NCBI GenBank assembly: GCA_963674805.2
Contig: CAXXNY010000026.1
Location: 186,001-250,000, forward strand
DNA length: 64,000 nt
Direction: 5' to 3'
Source: CALMFG01 sp963674805
GTDB taxonomy: Bacteria > Bacillota > Clostridia > Christensenellales > CALMFG01
The position numbers were made by a program, and so were the translations under genes. A model generated the notes under the pieces. That model was not told the origin of the DNA, made no database searches, and was given only the letters and a program-made list of their open reading frames with translations. The stretch's first letter is position 1. Every line of letters starts with the position of its first letter. Positions 15,662-25,475 of the stretch are shown one piece after another.

Positions 15662-16882
15662 ATGACAAACATCATCATTCACGGAGCAAACGGATATATG
15701 GGCCAGGTGGTCGCTTCAATTGCGGCGGAAGACCCCGATGTTAAGGTAATTTGCGGCGTTGATAAATTTCCGGATGCACATCAAAACCCTTTCCCCGTTT
15801 ACGGCAGTTTTGATGATGTGAAGGAAAAAGCGGATGTTATTATCGATTTTTCGCGGCCGGATGCGCTCGGCGCTATTTTGGCATATGCCGAAAAGACGCA
15901 TACTGCGGCAGTGCTGTGCACCACCGGATTCAGTGCATCAGATAAGGCTTTGATTAAAGAAAAGTCGAATGCCTGCACGCTGTTCTTATCGGCCAACATG
16001 TCTCTCGGCGTGAACATACAGATAGACCTCATCCGTCAGGTTGCGGATTTTCTGGGTCATGATTATGATATTGAGATTATTGAAAAGCACCACAACCGGA
16101 AGGTAGACGCGCCAAGCGGTACGGCGCTTGCTTTGGCGGATGCTCTGAATGATGCATTCCGCGAAGATATGAATTATGTGTGCGGCCGCCATACTACCGA
16201 AGACAAGCGCGACAAGCTGGATATCGGTATCCATTCTGTCCGCGGCGGAACCGTGGTCGGTGACCACAGCGTCTCGTTTTACGGCAATGACGAAGTGATT
16301 ACGGTATCACATCAGGCATTGTCCCGGCAGATTTTTGCGGTAGGCGCTGTGCGTGCGGCGAAGTTTGTACAGGGGCTGCCCGCGGGTCTCTATGAGATGC
16401 AGGATATCATCAGCCAGCAGCACGTCATTACCAACATGTATTTTGACCAGAATCAGGCGATGATTTCTATTTCTAATATCCCGCCCGATGCGGTATCGCT
16501 GGCGGCGGTATTTGATGCGCTCGGCGAAAGCGGCGTTAACCTCGACATCATCACCCAAAGCACCATGGCTGACGGGGATATATCCCTCTCGTTTTCGCTT
16601 TCAAAGACACAGCTGCCAAAAGCACAGGCTGCGATGAATGCGTGTATGGATGATCTTGAGGGCGCGGCTTTGGTTGCGTTTGATGATGTGACAAAAATTA
16701 CAGTCGAAGGCATCGGCATGGAACGCCAGCCCGGTGTAGCGGCAAAGCTGTTCTCCGCGCTTGCGCTGGAAGATATCTCGATCAAAGGTATCAGCACCTC
16801 CGAGACGAAAATCTCGTTCTGTGTCCATTCTTCGGACTCTCAGCAGTCGTTAAAAATGATCTCAGAGCTTTTCGACGTTTAA
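15662..16882 (+). CDS. dapB: 4-hydroxy-tetrahydrodipicolinate reductase fused to two aspartokinase-type ACT domains
   Basis: Residues 1 to about 250 are a complete DapB: GANGYMG nucleotide-binding loop (8-14), the TTGF segment (87-90), and the signature EKHHNRKVDAPSGTA (141-155). Normal DapB ends near residue 245-270. Here about 150 residues follow without a stop, reading as tandem ACT domains of the aspartokinase regulatory type: ACT1 about 257-330 (DQNQAMISISNIPP, LDIITQS), ACT2 about 343-406, including IGMERQPGVAAKLFSAL and ISTSETKIS (377-385). No kinase domain is present. The obvious inference is allosteric control by lysine or another amino acid. The last gene of the riboswitch operon, it is followed by a terminator. 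Confidence 0.94.
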   Translation: MTNIIIHGANGYMGQVVASIAAEDPDVKVICGVDKFPDAHQNPFPVYGSFDDVKEKADVIIDFSRPDALGAILAYAEKTHTAAVLCTTGFSASDKALIKEKSNACTLFLSANMSLGVNIQIDLIRQVADFLGHDYDIEIIEKHHNRKVDAPSGTALALADALNDAFREDMNYVCGRHTTEDKRDKLDIGIHSVRGGTVVGDHSVSFYGNDEVITVSHQALSRQIFAVGAVRAAKFVQGLPAGLYEMQDIISQQHVITNMYFDQNQAMISISNIPPDAVSLAAVFDALGESGVNLDIITQSTMADGDISLSFSLSKTQLPKAQAAMNACMDDLEGAALVAFDDVTKITVEGIGMERQPGVAAKLFSALALEDISIKGISTSETKISFCVHSSDSQQSLKMISELFDV

Positions 16883-16910
16883 CATAAGAAAAAATCAAAT
16901 ATATAAAAAT

Positions 16911-16932
16911 AAGCGGATAACCCGCTTTTTTT
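16911..16932 (+). terminator. Terminator between dapB and the convergent flavoprotein gene
   Basis: AAGCGG/CCGCTT stem (16911-16927) with a T-run on the plus strand. A T-rich stretch also follows on the minus strand, so it may serve both convergent operons. Confidence 0.8.
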
Positions 16933-18154
16933 ATTGGATGCTGCTGCCCGCCAGATGTCCGGTTGAAAAAGCAATCTGGAGGTTATAGCCGCCCGTCAGA
17001 GCGTCCACGTCGATCATTTCGCCCGCGAAGTATAACCCTGGCACAATCCTGCTTTCCATGGTGGAAGGGTTGATTTCGGATACATCAATTCCCCCGCGCG
17101 TAACGACTGCCTCTTTTATCGGCCGTTTGCTGATGATTTTGACCGGAAACGCCTTTAACAGGCCGAGTATGCTTCTTCGGATCTCTTTGGTGATGTCATG
17201 CCCCTTTAAGCTTTCATCCAATTCTGCCGCGTGAATAAACGGCGCAATCATCGAAGCCGGAAGCAGACCCCGAAGCAGATTCTTCACGTCCTTATTCGGT
17301 GCAGCCGCAATATCGCGAACCAGCCGTGCGTCCAGCGTTTTTTCATCCAGTGCCGGTTTAAAATCGATTACCGCGTGAGCATTTTCCATTTTATTCTCAG
17401 TATAATATGCGGACGCCGATAGCACCAGCGGGCCCGATATGCCCCAGTGTGTAAACAGCAGTTCCCCCATCTCTGAGTATACTTCCGAATCCCCAAGATA
17501 AAAGGTGGCCTTAATATTTTTAAGCGTCAGCCCGACCGGCCAGTCTACTGCGGTTTCTGTGATTAAGGACACCAGTGATGCTTCAAACGGCGTTGTATGG
17601 TGCCCCATTTTCGTTGCATACGGAAATGATGTGCCGTCGGAGCCTGTCGTCGGATAAGATAACCCGCCGGTAGCCATGATCACCGCATCAAACGCATGCT
17701 TTTTTTTATCCGCTGTCAGTGTAAATTGATCATTCGTTTTTTTAATGTCTGTTACTGCGGTATTTAAACGATACTGAACATTTCTTTTGTCCAAAGCTGT
17801 TTTAAGGGCTTTAATGACATCACTGGATTTGTCCGATTCCGGATATACCCGTCCCCCGCGTTCGACTTTTGTTTTTAAACCGCTATCGTTCAATAATGCA
17901 ATAACATCCTGATTGGTGAACCCATACAAGGCCGCATACAGAAATTTATTATTCGTGACTATTGATGCAAAAAAATCAGCAATATCCGCATCGTTGGTGA
18001 TATTGCATCGGCCTTTTCCGGTCAGGAAGAGTTTCTTGCCCAGCTTTTCATTCTTTTCAAACAGCGTCACGTCATGTCCGTTATCCGCCGCCGCAACCGC
18101 CGCCATCATACCGGCAGGTCCCCCGCCGATAACCGCGACTTTTTTCTTGGTCAT
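16931..18154 (-). CDS. NAD(P)/FAD-dependent oxidoreductase, HI0933/YhiN family
   Basis: Flavoprotein with an N-terminal FAD-binding Rossmann motif (GGGPAGMMAA, residues 9-18), FEKNEKLGKKLFLTGKGRCNIT typical of the HI0933/BaiN-like family (about 31-52), the central TGGLSYPTTGSDG segment and the C-terminal GGIDVSEINPSTMES and GLYFAGEMIDVDALTGGYNLQ motifs. Length (407) is standard. Some relatives have been linked to bile-acid reduction, but the substrate here cannot be read from sequence. It is the last gene of the minus-strand run that includes surE and polysaccharide genes, with 11 bases to surE. Confidence 0.9.
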   Translation of the reverse strand: MTKKKVAVIGGGPAGMMAAVAAADNGHDVTLFEKNEKLGKKLFLTGKGRCNITNDADIADFFASIVTNNKFLYAALYGFTNQDVIALLNDSGLKTKVERGGRVYPESDKSSDVIKALKTALDKRNVQYRLNTAVTDIKKTNDQFTLTADKKKHAFDAVIMATGGLSYPTTGSDGTSFPYATKMGHHTTPFEASLVSLITETAVDWPVGLTLKNIKATFYLGDSEVYSEMGELLFTHWGISGPLVLSASAYYTENKMENAHAVIDFKPALDEKTLDARLVRDIAAAPNKDVKNLLRGLLPASMIAPFIHAAELDESLKGHDITKEIRRSILGLLKAFPVKIISKRPIKEAVVTRGGIDVSEINPSTMESRIVPGLYFAGEMIDVDALTGGYNLQIAFSTGHLAGSSIQ

Positions 18155-18165
18155 TTTACCCTCGC

Positions 18166-18930
18166 TTAAAGCCGTTTAATCGCGTTCTCAACCGCTTTCA
18201 TTTCTGCGGTTGCCGTCATCATATACGAAATCGGCGTGATTGTTACATACCCTTCTTCAATCAGATTTGCATCATCATCGCCTTTAGGCACTTCCGCTTT
18301 TGTGCCGCCGATCCAGTAATAATCCACGCCGAACGGATCGGTCCGTTTTGTTACGATATCAGAATACGTAATAACCCCTTGCGTCGCTACTTTTATGCCT
18401 TTGATGGTTTCATACGGGACAGCCGGGACATTGATATTTAATATGAATTCCGGTCCGATTTGGTTAATCGGATATTGGTTGACAAATTTGTCCATGAACT
18501 TTACGGCCGTATCCATATACGTCGGATTAAAGGAATGCAAAGACACGGCAATCGCCGGATAGCCCATCATCGCAGCTTCCAGTGCGCCGGAAACAGTCCC
18601 GGAATATATTACATCTGTGCCCAGATTCGCGCCGAAATTGATACCGCTGATGACGAGATCAGGCCGTTCTTCCAGCACCTCAAAGATACCGAGTATCACG
18701 CAGTCCGCAGGCTTTCCGCTGCAGGAATAAATATCACAGCCGTATTCCCCACCGAGTTCCTCAAAACGCTTCACTCGAAGGGGTTTATGCATCGTAATGG
18801 CATGCCCGGCCGCCGACTGCGGTTTATGTGGTGCAACAATCGTTACCTTGTGCTTTATGCTCAGCGCCCTCGCGAACGGCAGTATGCCCTGCGAGGAATA
18901 TCCGTCATCGTTAACTAAGAGTATATTCAT
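18166..18930 (-). CDS. surE: 5'/3'-nucleotidase SurE
   Basis: Metal-dependent phosphatase acting on nucleoside monophosphates and short polyphosphate. The start MNILLVNDDGYSSQGI holds the metal-binding DD pair (8-9), followed by SGINFGANLGTDVIYSGTVSGALEA (around 96-120), both diagnostic. Length of 254 residues is normal. It lies 29 bases downstream of the FrhB-like gene and may be cotranscribed with the polysaccharide genes, although no functional link is evident. Confidence 0.95.
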   Translation of the reverse strand: MNILLVNDDGYSSQGILPFARALSIKHKVTIVAPHKPQSAAGHAITMHKPLRVKRFEELGGEYGCDIYSCSGKPADCVILGIFEVLEERPDLVISGINFGANLGTDVIYSGTVSGALEAAMMGYPAIAVSLHSFNPTYMDTAVKFMDKFVNQYPINQIGPEFILNINVPAVPYETIKGIKVATQGVITYSDIVTKRTDPFGVDYYWIGGTKAEVPKGDDDANLIEEGYVTITPISYMMTATAEMKAVENAIKRL

Positions 18931-18959
18931 TGGCTTCCTTTATTTTAAAAACTATTTTT

Positions 18960-20138
18960 CTATCGATTATAACCGATTATCCGCTTCACTGCATGCTTTA
19001 ATTGCATAATAATTTGATTTGTTTTCTTTTTGATCTTCACACCCGCCGCTTCAACCGCATAGCGTTTCATTACTGTTTTAAACGGCTGCTCCTGAACCGC
19101 CTTAAAAAAGGATTCCCGGTTCGGGTTCATCGCCGCCGACTCTGTTGCGGCGATATTCTGTGCGGCAGCCGTATTTAAATCCGTTTCAATCCATTCCAAT
19201 TCAGGTTTGATCCGGTCAAGCAGCGCCTTCCCATTGGGGGTGTTTGCAAAAACGAGCGACACGCCTTTGTCATGCGCAAAGTCCGGATGCACATGTTCGA
19301 TACCCCAGTAGTCCGCTAATGTGATGTCGCTCTTGCGGTTCAGCGATTTTTCAACGCAGTCATAACATGAAGGACGCAGGTATAAATTCCTTAAAAACCC
19401 GAATAAATACGGATCGTTATCCATCGCATTAATATAACGCGGTTTCGACGCAAAATCCATCTTCAACGAAAAGTCATGCCAGCCCTTGGTTTTATCTCGG
19501 AAGCTGACCGCCTTTATCGTATCCTTTTTGTCCGTTTCTCTCATCCTTTTGTATGCATCCCATACCGCAGGAGACGGCACACCATGGCAGATGATGTCCA
19601 CCGTAATCAGGTTTTCATATTTCTTTTTTAAATACATTCTAAGTCCGGCAATCTGGCAGGGCGTCCCGGAGAACAGCACCGCTCGTCCCTGTTTTAAGTA
19701 CGTTTTCACCTCGATCAGCACATCGCCGATTTTGGATTGCACATACTTTGAGCCGCGAAAAATACTTAGGTCAGCTTTGTTCTCAGCTTTTTGGTGTGTC
19801 ACATTAAAATCTTCATCAAAAGCGGCCCCGAACACCACGCCGCCGTCATCGATTATAGCTTTGCTGATCGGCGTAAAAACACCGCCCGATGAGCTGGCCA
19901 GGATTATTTCATCATCCTTCGTATAAGCGGCATACGCTTTGGGGCTTCGCTCCGGCTCATACGGATTAAGGATATGGCACGCCGCCTCACAGGCGCCGCA
20001 CTGGGTGCAGGCTGCTTCATCCACGACCGGATACCAAAAACCTTCGCTGTCCGGTGTCATGGTGATGCATTTAACCGGGCATACGCTGTAACACGCATAA
20101 CACCCGCTGCAATCGGTTTTTTGATTAATCTTGATCAT
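18960..20138 (-). CDS. FrhB-family iron-sulfur protein of polysaccharide clusters
   Basis: The N-terminus carries two ferredoxin-like [4Fe-4S] motifs (CSGCYACYSVC near 10-20 and CTQCGACEAAC near 40-50), followed by F420-hydrogenase beta-subunit N- and C-terminal-like domains (SSGGVFTPIS, FRGSKYVQSKIG, FSGTPCQIAGL, and ADYWGIE). Proteins of this type without other hydrogenase subunits are commonly encoded next to pyruvyl transferases and flippases in surface-polysaccharide loci, as here. A redox role in sugar modification is inferred. The start overlaps the flippase stop by four bases (ATGA). Confidence 0.87.
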   Translation of the reverse strand: MIKINQKTDCSGCYACYSVCPVKCITMTPDSEGFWYPVVDEAACTQCGACEAACHILNPYEPERSPKAYAAYTKDDEIILASSSGGVFTPISKAIIDDGGVVFGAAFDEDFNVTHQKAENKADLSIFRGSKYVQSKIGDVLIEVKTYLKQGRAVLFSGTPCQIAGLRMYLKKKYENLITVDIICHGVPSPAVWDAYKRMRETDKKDTIKAVSFRDKTKGWHDFSLKMDFASKPRYINAMDNDPYLFGFLRNLYLRPSCYDCVEKSLNRKSDITLADYWGIEHVHPDFAHDKGVSLVFANTPNGKALLDRIKPELEWIETDLNTAAAQNIAATESAAMNPNRESFFKAVQEQPFKTVMKRYAVEAAGVKIKKKTNQIIMQLKHAVKRIIGYNR

Positions 20139-21652
20139 TTCCTAGCTCTCCACAAAACACGCTTCAGCCAGCCGGTAAAGCTGTCTTTTTCATATGCGTT
20201 GAAAACGAAGTTTTCCGCTACAATGAAGTATATGACACAATAAACCAAAATTTTAAGCCCTACCCAATACCACTCAGATGTGATGATATATTGGTTGGCA
20301 AAGTAAGCCACAACGCCTAATATGAGTATCGGCGGGGTCATCGATCCTATTTGCTTAAAGAATTCACCGATCTCAAGGCCGATTTTCTTTTTATAATAGA
20401 TATTGATGATGACTCCCTGTCCAATCAACAGAGATACCCCCGTTGCAGCCGCACAGCCGAATCCGCCGTAAAGTTTTGCCAGCGGGATTGACGCACCGAA
20501 GTTCAGCACAGCGATAAAGATATAAACCATCGAACGAAACCGGTGTTTGTTTTTTGCCTGCAGTATGGATATGCCGGTGTTCTGTATCAGCGGAATTACC
20601 AGCGGAATCATGACGATTAATGAAAAATAATACGCATTTTCCTTGCCAGCGCCTGCCCATGCACGGATAAATTCCTGTCCAAAAATAATGAAACCGGTCA
20701 GCAGCAGCATAATGATGATATATTGGATACGGCCGATACGGATAAAGACCTCGTTAATCTCTGTCATATCATCCGTTGTTGATGATATTTTCGTAATCTT
20801 GGGCAAAAATACGCTCGCGATATTGGAGGAGAAATTAAGGTAATGCCGGTTCAGCGTAGCGGCAATCCCATAGACCGCCACTGCCTGCGTTCCGGCAACC
20901 GCCCCGAGAATCAGATTATCCGTCTGCCAATAAATTCGGTCCATAATCATATTTAAAAAGATAAAAAACGCAAACGCAGTGATTGCGGAGAATAATTCCT
21001 TGTCAAAATAATGGAATTTAATCTTGACTTTCAGTCTGCCTAGAGCATAATATATCCGTGCAATCACAGCCAGTATATTTACGGAAGCATGAATCAGCAC
21101 GACTGCCATAATGTTCTTCGTGCTGTACACCAATATATAAACCAGTATCGGGTTTAAAATCGCGACGACAATATCAACCAGTTTTAAAAAAACAAATCGC
21201 TCATGCGCAGAAATGACAGATGTAAATATATTAGTGGAAATTGAAATGACAAAGCTCGCCATCATTACAATAAACATACGCTTTGCCAGTACAAGCTCGG
21301 CAGCTGTCAGTTCGGCGCTGTAAATCGTGCCAATCAGCGGATACAGAATAAACCCTACAATAACCGTAATAATGCCGATTGCGGCATAGATAATCGTGCC
21401 GGTTGCCAGCGTATTTTCCTGCATCTTTTCATCGTGCAACACCATTGAGCGAGTATAATAGCGTGTCATGGTGCCGGATAGACCGAAGTCCATAACGCCC
21501 ATCACTGCAATCAGCGATCCCATAATGACATAAACGCCGTAATCGCTGTCAGATAGTACTTTTAAGATGATGCTGATTGTCAGCAAACCCGCAATCACAC
21601 TGATAAATATATGAATATTAGATAATATTGCGCCTGCTTTTCTTTGATTCAT
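20135..21652 (-). CDS. Polysaccharide flippase (Wzx/MATE-MVF superfamily)
   Basis: Polytopic membrane protein of 505 residues with about 12-14 hydrophobic helices and the early segment SDSDYGVYVIMGSLIAVMGVMDFGLSGTMTRY, typical of Wzx-like oligosaccharide flippases. It should move lipid-linked repeat units across the cytoplasmic membrane. It sits between the pyruvyl transferase and FrhB-like genes in a tightly packed operon, with a complementary Wzy-like gene divergent at 25.5 kb. Exported substrate is unknown. Confidence 0.9.
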   Translation of the reverse strand: MNQRKAGAILSNIHIFISVIAGLLTISIILKVLSDSDYGVYVIMGSLIAVMGVMDFGLSGTMTRYYTRSMVLHDEKMQENTLATGTIIYAAIGIITVIVGFILYPLIGTIYSAELTAAELVLAKRMFIVMMASFVISISTNIFTSVISAHERFVFLKLVDIVVAILNPILVYILVYSTKNIMAVVLIHASVNILAVIARIYYALGRLKVKIKFHYFDKELFSAITAFAFFIFLNMIMDRIYWQTDNLILGAVAGTQAVAVYGIAATLNRHYLNFSSNIASVFLPKITKISSTTDDMTEINEVFIRIGRIQYIIIMLLLTGFIIFGQEFIRAWAGAGKENAYYFSLIVMIPLVIPLIQNTGISILQAKNKHRFRSMVYIFIAVLNFGASIPLAKLYGGFGCAAATGVSLLIGQGVIINIYYKKKIGLEIGEFFKQIGSMTPPILILGVVAYFANQYIITSEWYWVGLKILVYCVIYFIVAENFVFNAYEKDSFTGWLKRVLWRARK

Positions 21653-21668
21653 GATTCAGTCTATTCCT

Positions 21669-22856
21669 TTATCGGTTATTTTCTTCTGTATACGCGATGA
21701 TTACCGCACCGGCGTCCATCGCTTTTTGCTGGTAGTCGCCCATAATCTTTTTTAAGTGCGCTTTAATGGTTTTCTTGTGAGTATCCAGCCAGATAAACCC
21801 TTCTGTCAGCTGCCCCGACTGCTGTACCTGCTGGGCCGAAATCACATAGTTTTCATGCTGGCCGAATAAATCACGCGCGATACCCTTGGATTTTACCGAA
21901 TATCCGACGACCAGCGTAGGTACAAGCGTTGAGTATGCGGCGATTGACGCATGGGTTCTGGCGCAGATCATCAGACTGCACTTTGAAATAATCGTCTTAA
22001 TCTGTTCACAGTTAAACGGCTGATCGATCAGCATCATTCTGCCTGTGTCTTTGAAGCGTTCATATAATGCTGTCAGCGGTATTAAATCCTGCGGAGACTG
22101 ATCAGAATACACATGCGGTATCAGGCATATCCGGTAAGCGGTTTTCTCTAAGATATAGCCGATCATCTGGATATAATTTTCCATCACCAATTCGTGGTCA
22201 TTGCATGATTCCATGACCAGCGGGCTTAGATTTATTCCTACGACAGCTTCTTTGAAAAAAGCCTCATCAATGTCAACCGCCTGCATCGGCAGGCAAAACG
22301 CCGGATCCGCACAAAGATGCAGCTTTTCCGGATCTATGCCCGCATTCACCAGATTCTGGTGTGTCAGGGTTTCGCGCGGCATAATCAGGTCATACCGGTT
22401 CAGATCCTGATAAATCACATCATTGATCGCCGTATCTTCAATTGAACACGCCCAAAGGATGTTCGGAATATGCTTTTTCGACGTATACCAGTTAAGCGCA
22501 AGGCTGGATCGCGGCAGGTCATAGCAGTAGGTATCCCCGCCGACGTTCAGAGAGACATTGCCTTTCAGGCGTTCCCATACCGGTTTTTGGTGAAAGTACT
22601 CCGTCCCGTACGGGGTGCGTGAAATACGGTTAATCATCTGACCGGTAAACAGCATCAGCTTTCTTGTGCTCAGTTCACGGTACCCAATAACTTCCTTAAA
22701 TTCCCCGATACCGGCGCGTTTATCCTGTTCAATCGCTTTTGTCGCCAATACAGGCGTCTGCCCGTGAGCCTTTAATATCGCGGCTGTGCCTTTTATGATG
22801 GCTTCACAGCCCCGATTATCGCTGCCGGTATGACCGCACAAAATAATATCTTTCAC
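21669..22856 (-). CDS. Polysaccharide pyruvyl transferase family protein
   Basis: CsaB/WcaK-like enzyme that would add ketal-linked pyruvate to a sugar of a surface polymer. The N-terminal ILCGHTGSDNRGCEAIIKG (4-22), the central NVGGDTYCYD, and the C-terminal SLMICARTHASIAAYS motif followed by VPTLVVGYSVKSKGIARDLFG fit the family. Length of 395 is normal. The start overlaps the upstream glycosyltransferase stop (ATGA). The presence of an FrhB-like gene in the same operon is a known association. Substrate unknown. Confidence 0.88.
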   Translation of the reverse strand: MKDIILCGHTGSDNRGCEAIIKGTAAILKAHGQTPVLATKAIEQDKRAGIGEFKEVIGYRELSTRKLMLFTGQMINRISRTPYGTEYFHQKPVWERLKGNVSLNVGGDTYCYDLPRSSLALNWYTSKKHIPNILWACSIEDTAINDVIYQDLNRYDLIMPRETLTHQNLVNAGIDPEKLHLCADPAFCLPMQAVDIDEAFFKEAVVGINLSPLVMESCNDHELVMENYIQMIGYILEKTAYRICLIPHVYSDQSPQDLIPLTALYERFKDTGRMMLIDQPFNCEQIKTIISKCSLMICARTHASIAAYSTLVPTLVVGYSVKSKGIARDLFGQHENYVISAQQVQQSGQLTEGFIWLDTHKKTIKAHLKKIMGDYQQKAMDAGAVIIAYTEENNR

Positions 22857-24043
22857 TTAATCTTCCCCCTTATGATTGCCCGGTATACTTTCCGTTGGGG
22901 TATGGGATATGCTTTGCTGCAGGGTCCGGATTGGATATCCGGCGCATGTCCGGCCTTTAAGGCTTCCATGAGTTTAACCAGGCTCTCCGCCGCATGGGCA
23001 GCATTCCATGTCGTTTTCATCGTCAGGAACGCATTTCTGCCCATCTGTTCACAGGCGTCTTTATCAGCCGCTACCCGCTTCAGCTGTTTATATAAATCCT
23101 GATCGCTTTTGTCCCGATAAACTAGCCCGTTTACGCCGTGCCGGAACATGAATCCGGGCGCTCCCGGTGCATGGCTGCTGATAACGGCGCATCCGCTGTT
23201 CATTGCTTCATTAATCACCGCGCCCCATCCTTCTCTAAAGTCGCTGTTAAACATGAATATGTTCGCGCGCGCCATGGTTTCCCTGACCTGCTCCGGTGAC
23301 ATGGTGCCGAGAAAATCAACGGAATCTTCAAGACCGTGAGATGCGACATACTCCCGCATTTCTTGCTCGCATTCGCCGCTGCCGACGATATTGGCATGGA
23401 ACGGGATGCCGTCCAGTTTTAAACGGTTACAGCAGTGTAAAAACTTCTCAGGATGTTTCAGTTTTAAAAAACGTGCTACCCAAAGCAGTTCCACCTTATC
23501 CCCGCGTTTCTTTTTCATCAATTCATCCAAATCATAATCGATGAATTCAGGAAAATACCCCCACTTATAGGTTTTGTTTTTATAAACACCGTATAGCGCA
23601 TAATCGCGCGCAGTATATACGCTGGCACAAAGTACAAAAATATCATTCTTCTTATATTGCACATGCTGGCGGTACATGCTGCGGATGGACTTTGGTGTTA
23701 AGAAGCGCCATAGTTCATGTCTTAAAAACCGCTCTGAGAAGCGCAAAATCGGCAGGTTTTGTTCCAGCCGCTGTTTGATATAGCTCTCCGGTGCAGATCC
23801 GATCATGACAAAATCCGCTTCCGCAACAGCCTTACTGACCTTTTTTTTCTCATGTTCGCCCAGATACGGGCATAGCAGATAAGGGTATTTGCCCGACATT
23901 TCGGCATACCCCATATTCAGACGTTCTTCATTCACCGGCTCGGTCTGGACAAAAATGAAGTCTTTGCCGAACCTGGCATACATCTCCTGACAGAAAGGCA
24001 GCTGGTGATGGTTCAAAAAGTTTGATAAAAATACAAGCTTCAT
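22853..24043 (-). CDS. Glycosyltransferase family 4 protein
   Basis: GT-B fold enzyme adding a sugar from a nucleotide donor during polymer assembly at the cytoplasmic membrane. The C-terminal half has GT4 landmarks: LLWVARFLKLKHPEKFL, NIVGSGECEQEMREY, and the donor-site segment FREGWGAVINEAMNSGCAVISS (about residues 273-294). The N-terminal acceptor half is divergent. It overlaps its neighbours on both sides by four bases, showing tight translational coupling within the locus. The sugar cannot be predicted. Confidence 0.88.
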   Translation of the reverse strand: MKLVFLSNFLNHHQLPFCQEMYARFGKDFIFVQTEPVNEERLNMGYAEMSGKYPYLLCPYLGEHEKKKVSKAVAEADFVMIGSAPESYIKQRLEQNLPILRFSERFLRHELWRFLTPKSIRSMYRQHVQYKKNDIFVLCASVYTARDYALYGVYKNKTYKWGYFPEFIDYDLDELMKKKRGDKVELLWVARFLKLKHPEKFLHCCNRLKLDGIPFHANIVGSGECEQEMREYVASHGLEDSVDFLGTMSPEQVRETMARANIFMFNSDFREGWGAVINEAMNSGCAVISSHAPGAPGFMFRHGVNGLVYRDKSDQDLYKQLKRVAADKDACEQMGRNAFLTMKTTWNAAHAAESLVKLMEALKAGHAPDIQSGPCSKAYPIPQRKVYRAIIRGKIK

Positions 24044-25326
24044 TCGCCGGCCTCCCTGATGATGATATCATAAATCTCGCGGGTGCGTTTCACATTTGCT
24101 TCCCTGTCGTGTGTTTTTTCGGCACGTTTGCGCGCCGCCGAGGAAAACCGCAGTGCTGTTTCGTCATTTTCAAATAATTCTGAGATATAATAGGCCAGCA
24201 TATAGGGTGCGGCTGACTGGTAAACATAGCCTTCTTTCTGATGCGTCAACAGGTCCTTTACCCCGCCGACATCCGAGCACACGCACGGCACGCCCAGCAG
24301 CATGGCTTCGCCGACGGAATTGGGCGAATTCTCTATGGCCGAAGGTGAAACAAACACATGCGCTTTTAAATACTGCGCACACATTTCGTCTTCGGTTAAA
24401 TCTCCGGTAAAAATGATATGATTTTCCAACCCGAATTTTTCAATCAGCGATCGAATATACTTAATATATGCATTATTAAAATACCGTTTTATAAAACGAT
24501 CACGATAAGAAAAAATGCGTGATCCCGCGACAAACATCTTTGCGTCGGGATAGCGTTTTACGACCAGCGCGAACGCCTGAACCGCATATTGGAAGCCCTT
24601 AATGGGATAGGATGCCTGGCTGATAAAAACCGTATGGCGGTCTGCTTTCTTGATATCCCATTGATGCGCATAAAAAGCGTCACGCATGGATTCATTGCAA
24701 TGATGATAGCGGGCTTTATCATTAATCTGTAAGGCGCACGCCTTATCCCAGGTCGTCCGGCCGGATACATGCCCGCAATGGTTCAGCGCTTCTGCTTCCA
24801 TTTGACCGCGCATCACAAAAAGCCGGTGATCATATAACAGCCCTTTTCCGTTGATTAGCTCTTTAATATTTCTGCGCTTCGCAATTTTATCGGGGATGCC
24901 TTCCAGATAATGCTGCTCGTAAAACGTGCACAACCCCTGAATATGAATCAGCGTACGATCCGGCGTGTTAAATGCACGTACCATCGCCAGCGTATGCGGA
25001 AACTCCGTGCCGAAAATATGCACAATATCGGGGTTTTCTTTTGACAAAATATCTTTGAAATATGCTTCTGTTTCCGAATGATAGAGGTGATGTGTGCCCG
25101 GCATACCGACACAATAAAAAATGACGCCGTCTTTTTCTGCCCGTTTAACGCCGCTCCCGCCGAAATCAGGGTACACAACAGTAAGGGCTATGGAATCATC
25201 TTTGGCGATACCCTTAATAAGCGCCGTCAGCCATCCGCCGCTGACGCTCTGTTTCTGGTTAAACGCCTCCGCGGCCTGCGGAAGCACGGTATTGATCAGC
25301 CAAAGCACATTTATCTTTTTCTGCAT
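24040..25326 (-). CDS. Glycosyltransferase family 4 protein
   Basis: First gene of the minus-strand polysaccharide operon. The C-terminal GT4 domain shows SQASYPIKGFQYAVQAF, the GDLTEDEM segment, and the donor-site pattern SAIENSPNSVGEAMLLGVPCV (about 345-365). The N-terminal region (residues 5-60) reads LWLINTVLPQAAEAF, common in GT4 proteins of capsule loci. The 428-residue protein has a divergent promoter about 40 bases upstream of its start. Donor and acceptor are unknown. Confidence 0.88.
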   Translation of the reverse strand: MQKKINVLWLINTVLPQAAEAFNQKQSVSGGWLTALIKGIAKDDSIALTVVYPDFGGSGVKRAEKDGVIFYCVGMPGTHHLYHSETEAYFKDILSKENPDIVHIFGTEFPHTLAMVRAFNTPDRTLIHIQGLCTFYEQHYLEGIPDKIAKRRNIKELINGKGLLYDHRLFVMRGQMEAEALNHCGHVSGRTTWDKACALQINDKARYHHCNESMRDAFYAHQWDIKKADRHTVFISQASYPIKGFQYAVQAFALVVKRYPDAKMFVAGSRIFSYRDRFIKRYFNNAYIKYIRSLIEKFGLENHIIFTGDLTEDEMCAQYLKAHVFVSPSAIENSPNSVGEAMLLGVPCVCSDVGGVKDLLTHQKEGYVYQSAAPYMLAYYISELFENDETALRFSSAARKRAEKTHDREANVKRTREIYDIIIREAGE

Positions 25327-25366
25327 CGCATTCCTTTACAATCGTCCGCACGCGTTCTCGACGATA

Positions 25367-25396
25367 AGTATATTATACTTGTCTTTTGCCCGTCAA
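25367..25396 (-). promoter_or_regulatory. Promoter of the polysaccharide operon (minus strand)
   Basis: TTGACG (25396-25391), 18-base spacer, TATACT (25372-25367) on the minus strand. Its -35 box is only six bases from that of the divergent promoter, so a single regulator could affect both. Confidence 0.65.
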
Positions 25397-25402
25397 GCAA
25401 TA

Positions 25403-25431
25403 TTGACGCGGTTTATCTCATGGGATATAAT
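25403..25431 (+). promoter_or_regulatory. Promoter of the Wzy-like gene (plus strand)
   Basis: TTGACG (25403-25408), 17-base spacer, TATAAT (25426-25431). Confidence 0.78.
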
Positions 25432-25475
25432 CTGACATGAATTAACAACACCATCTTAATTGTGAGGATTGTCAA

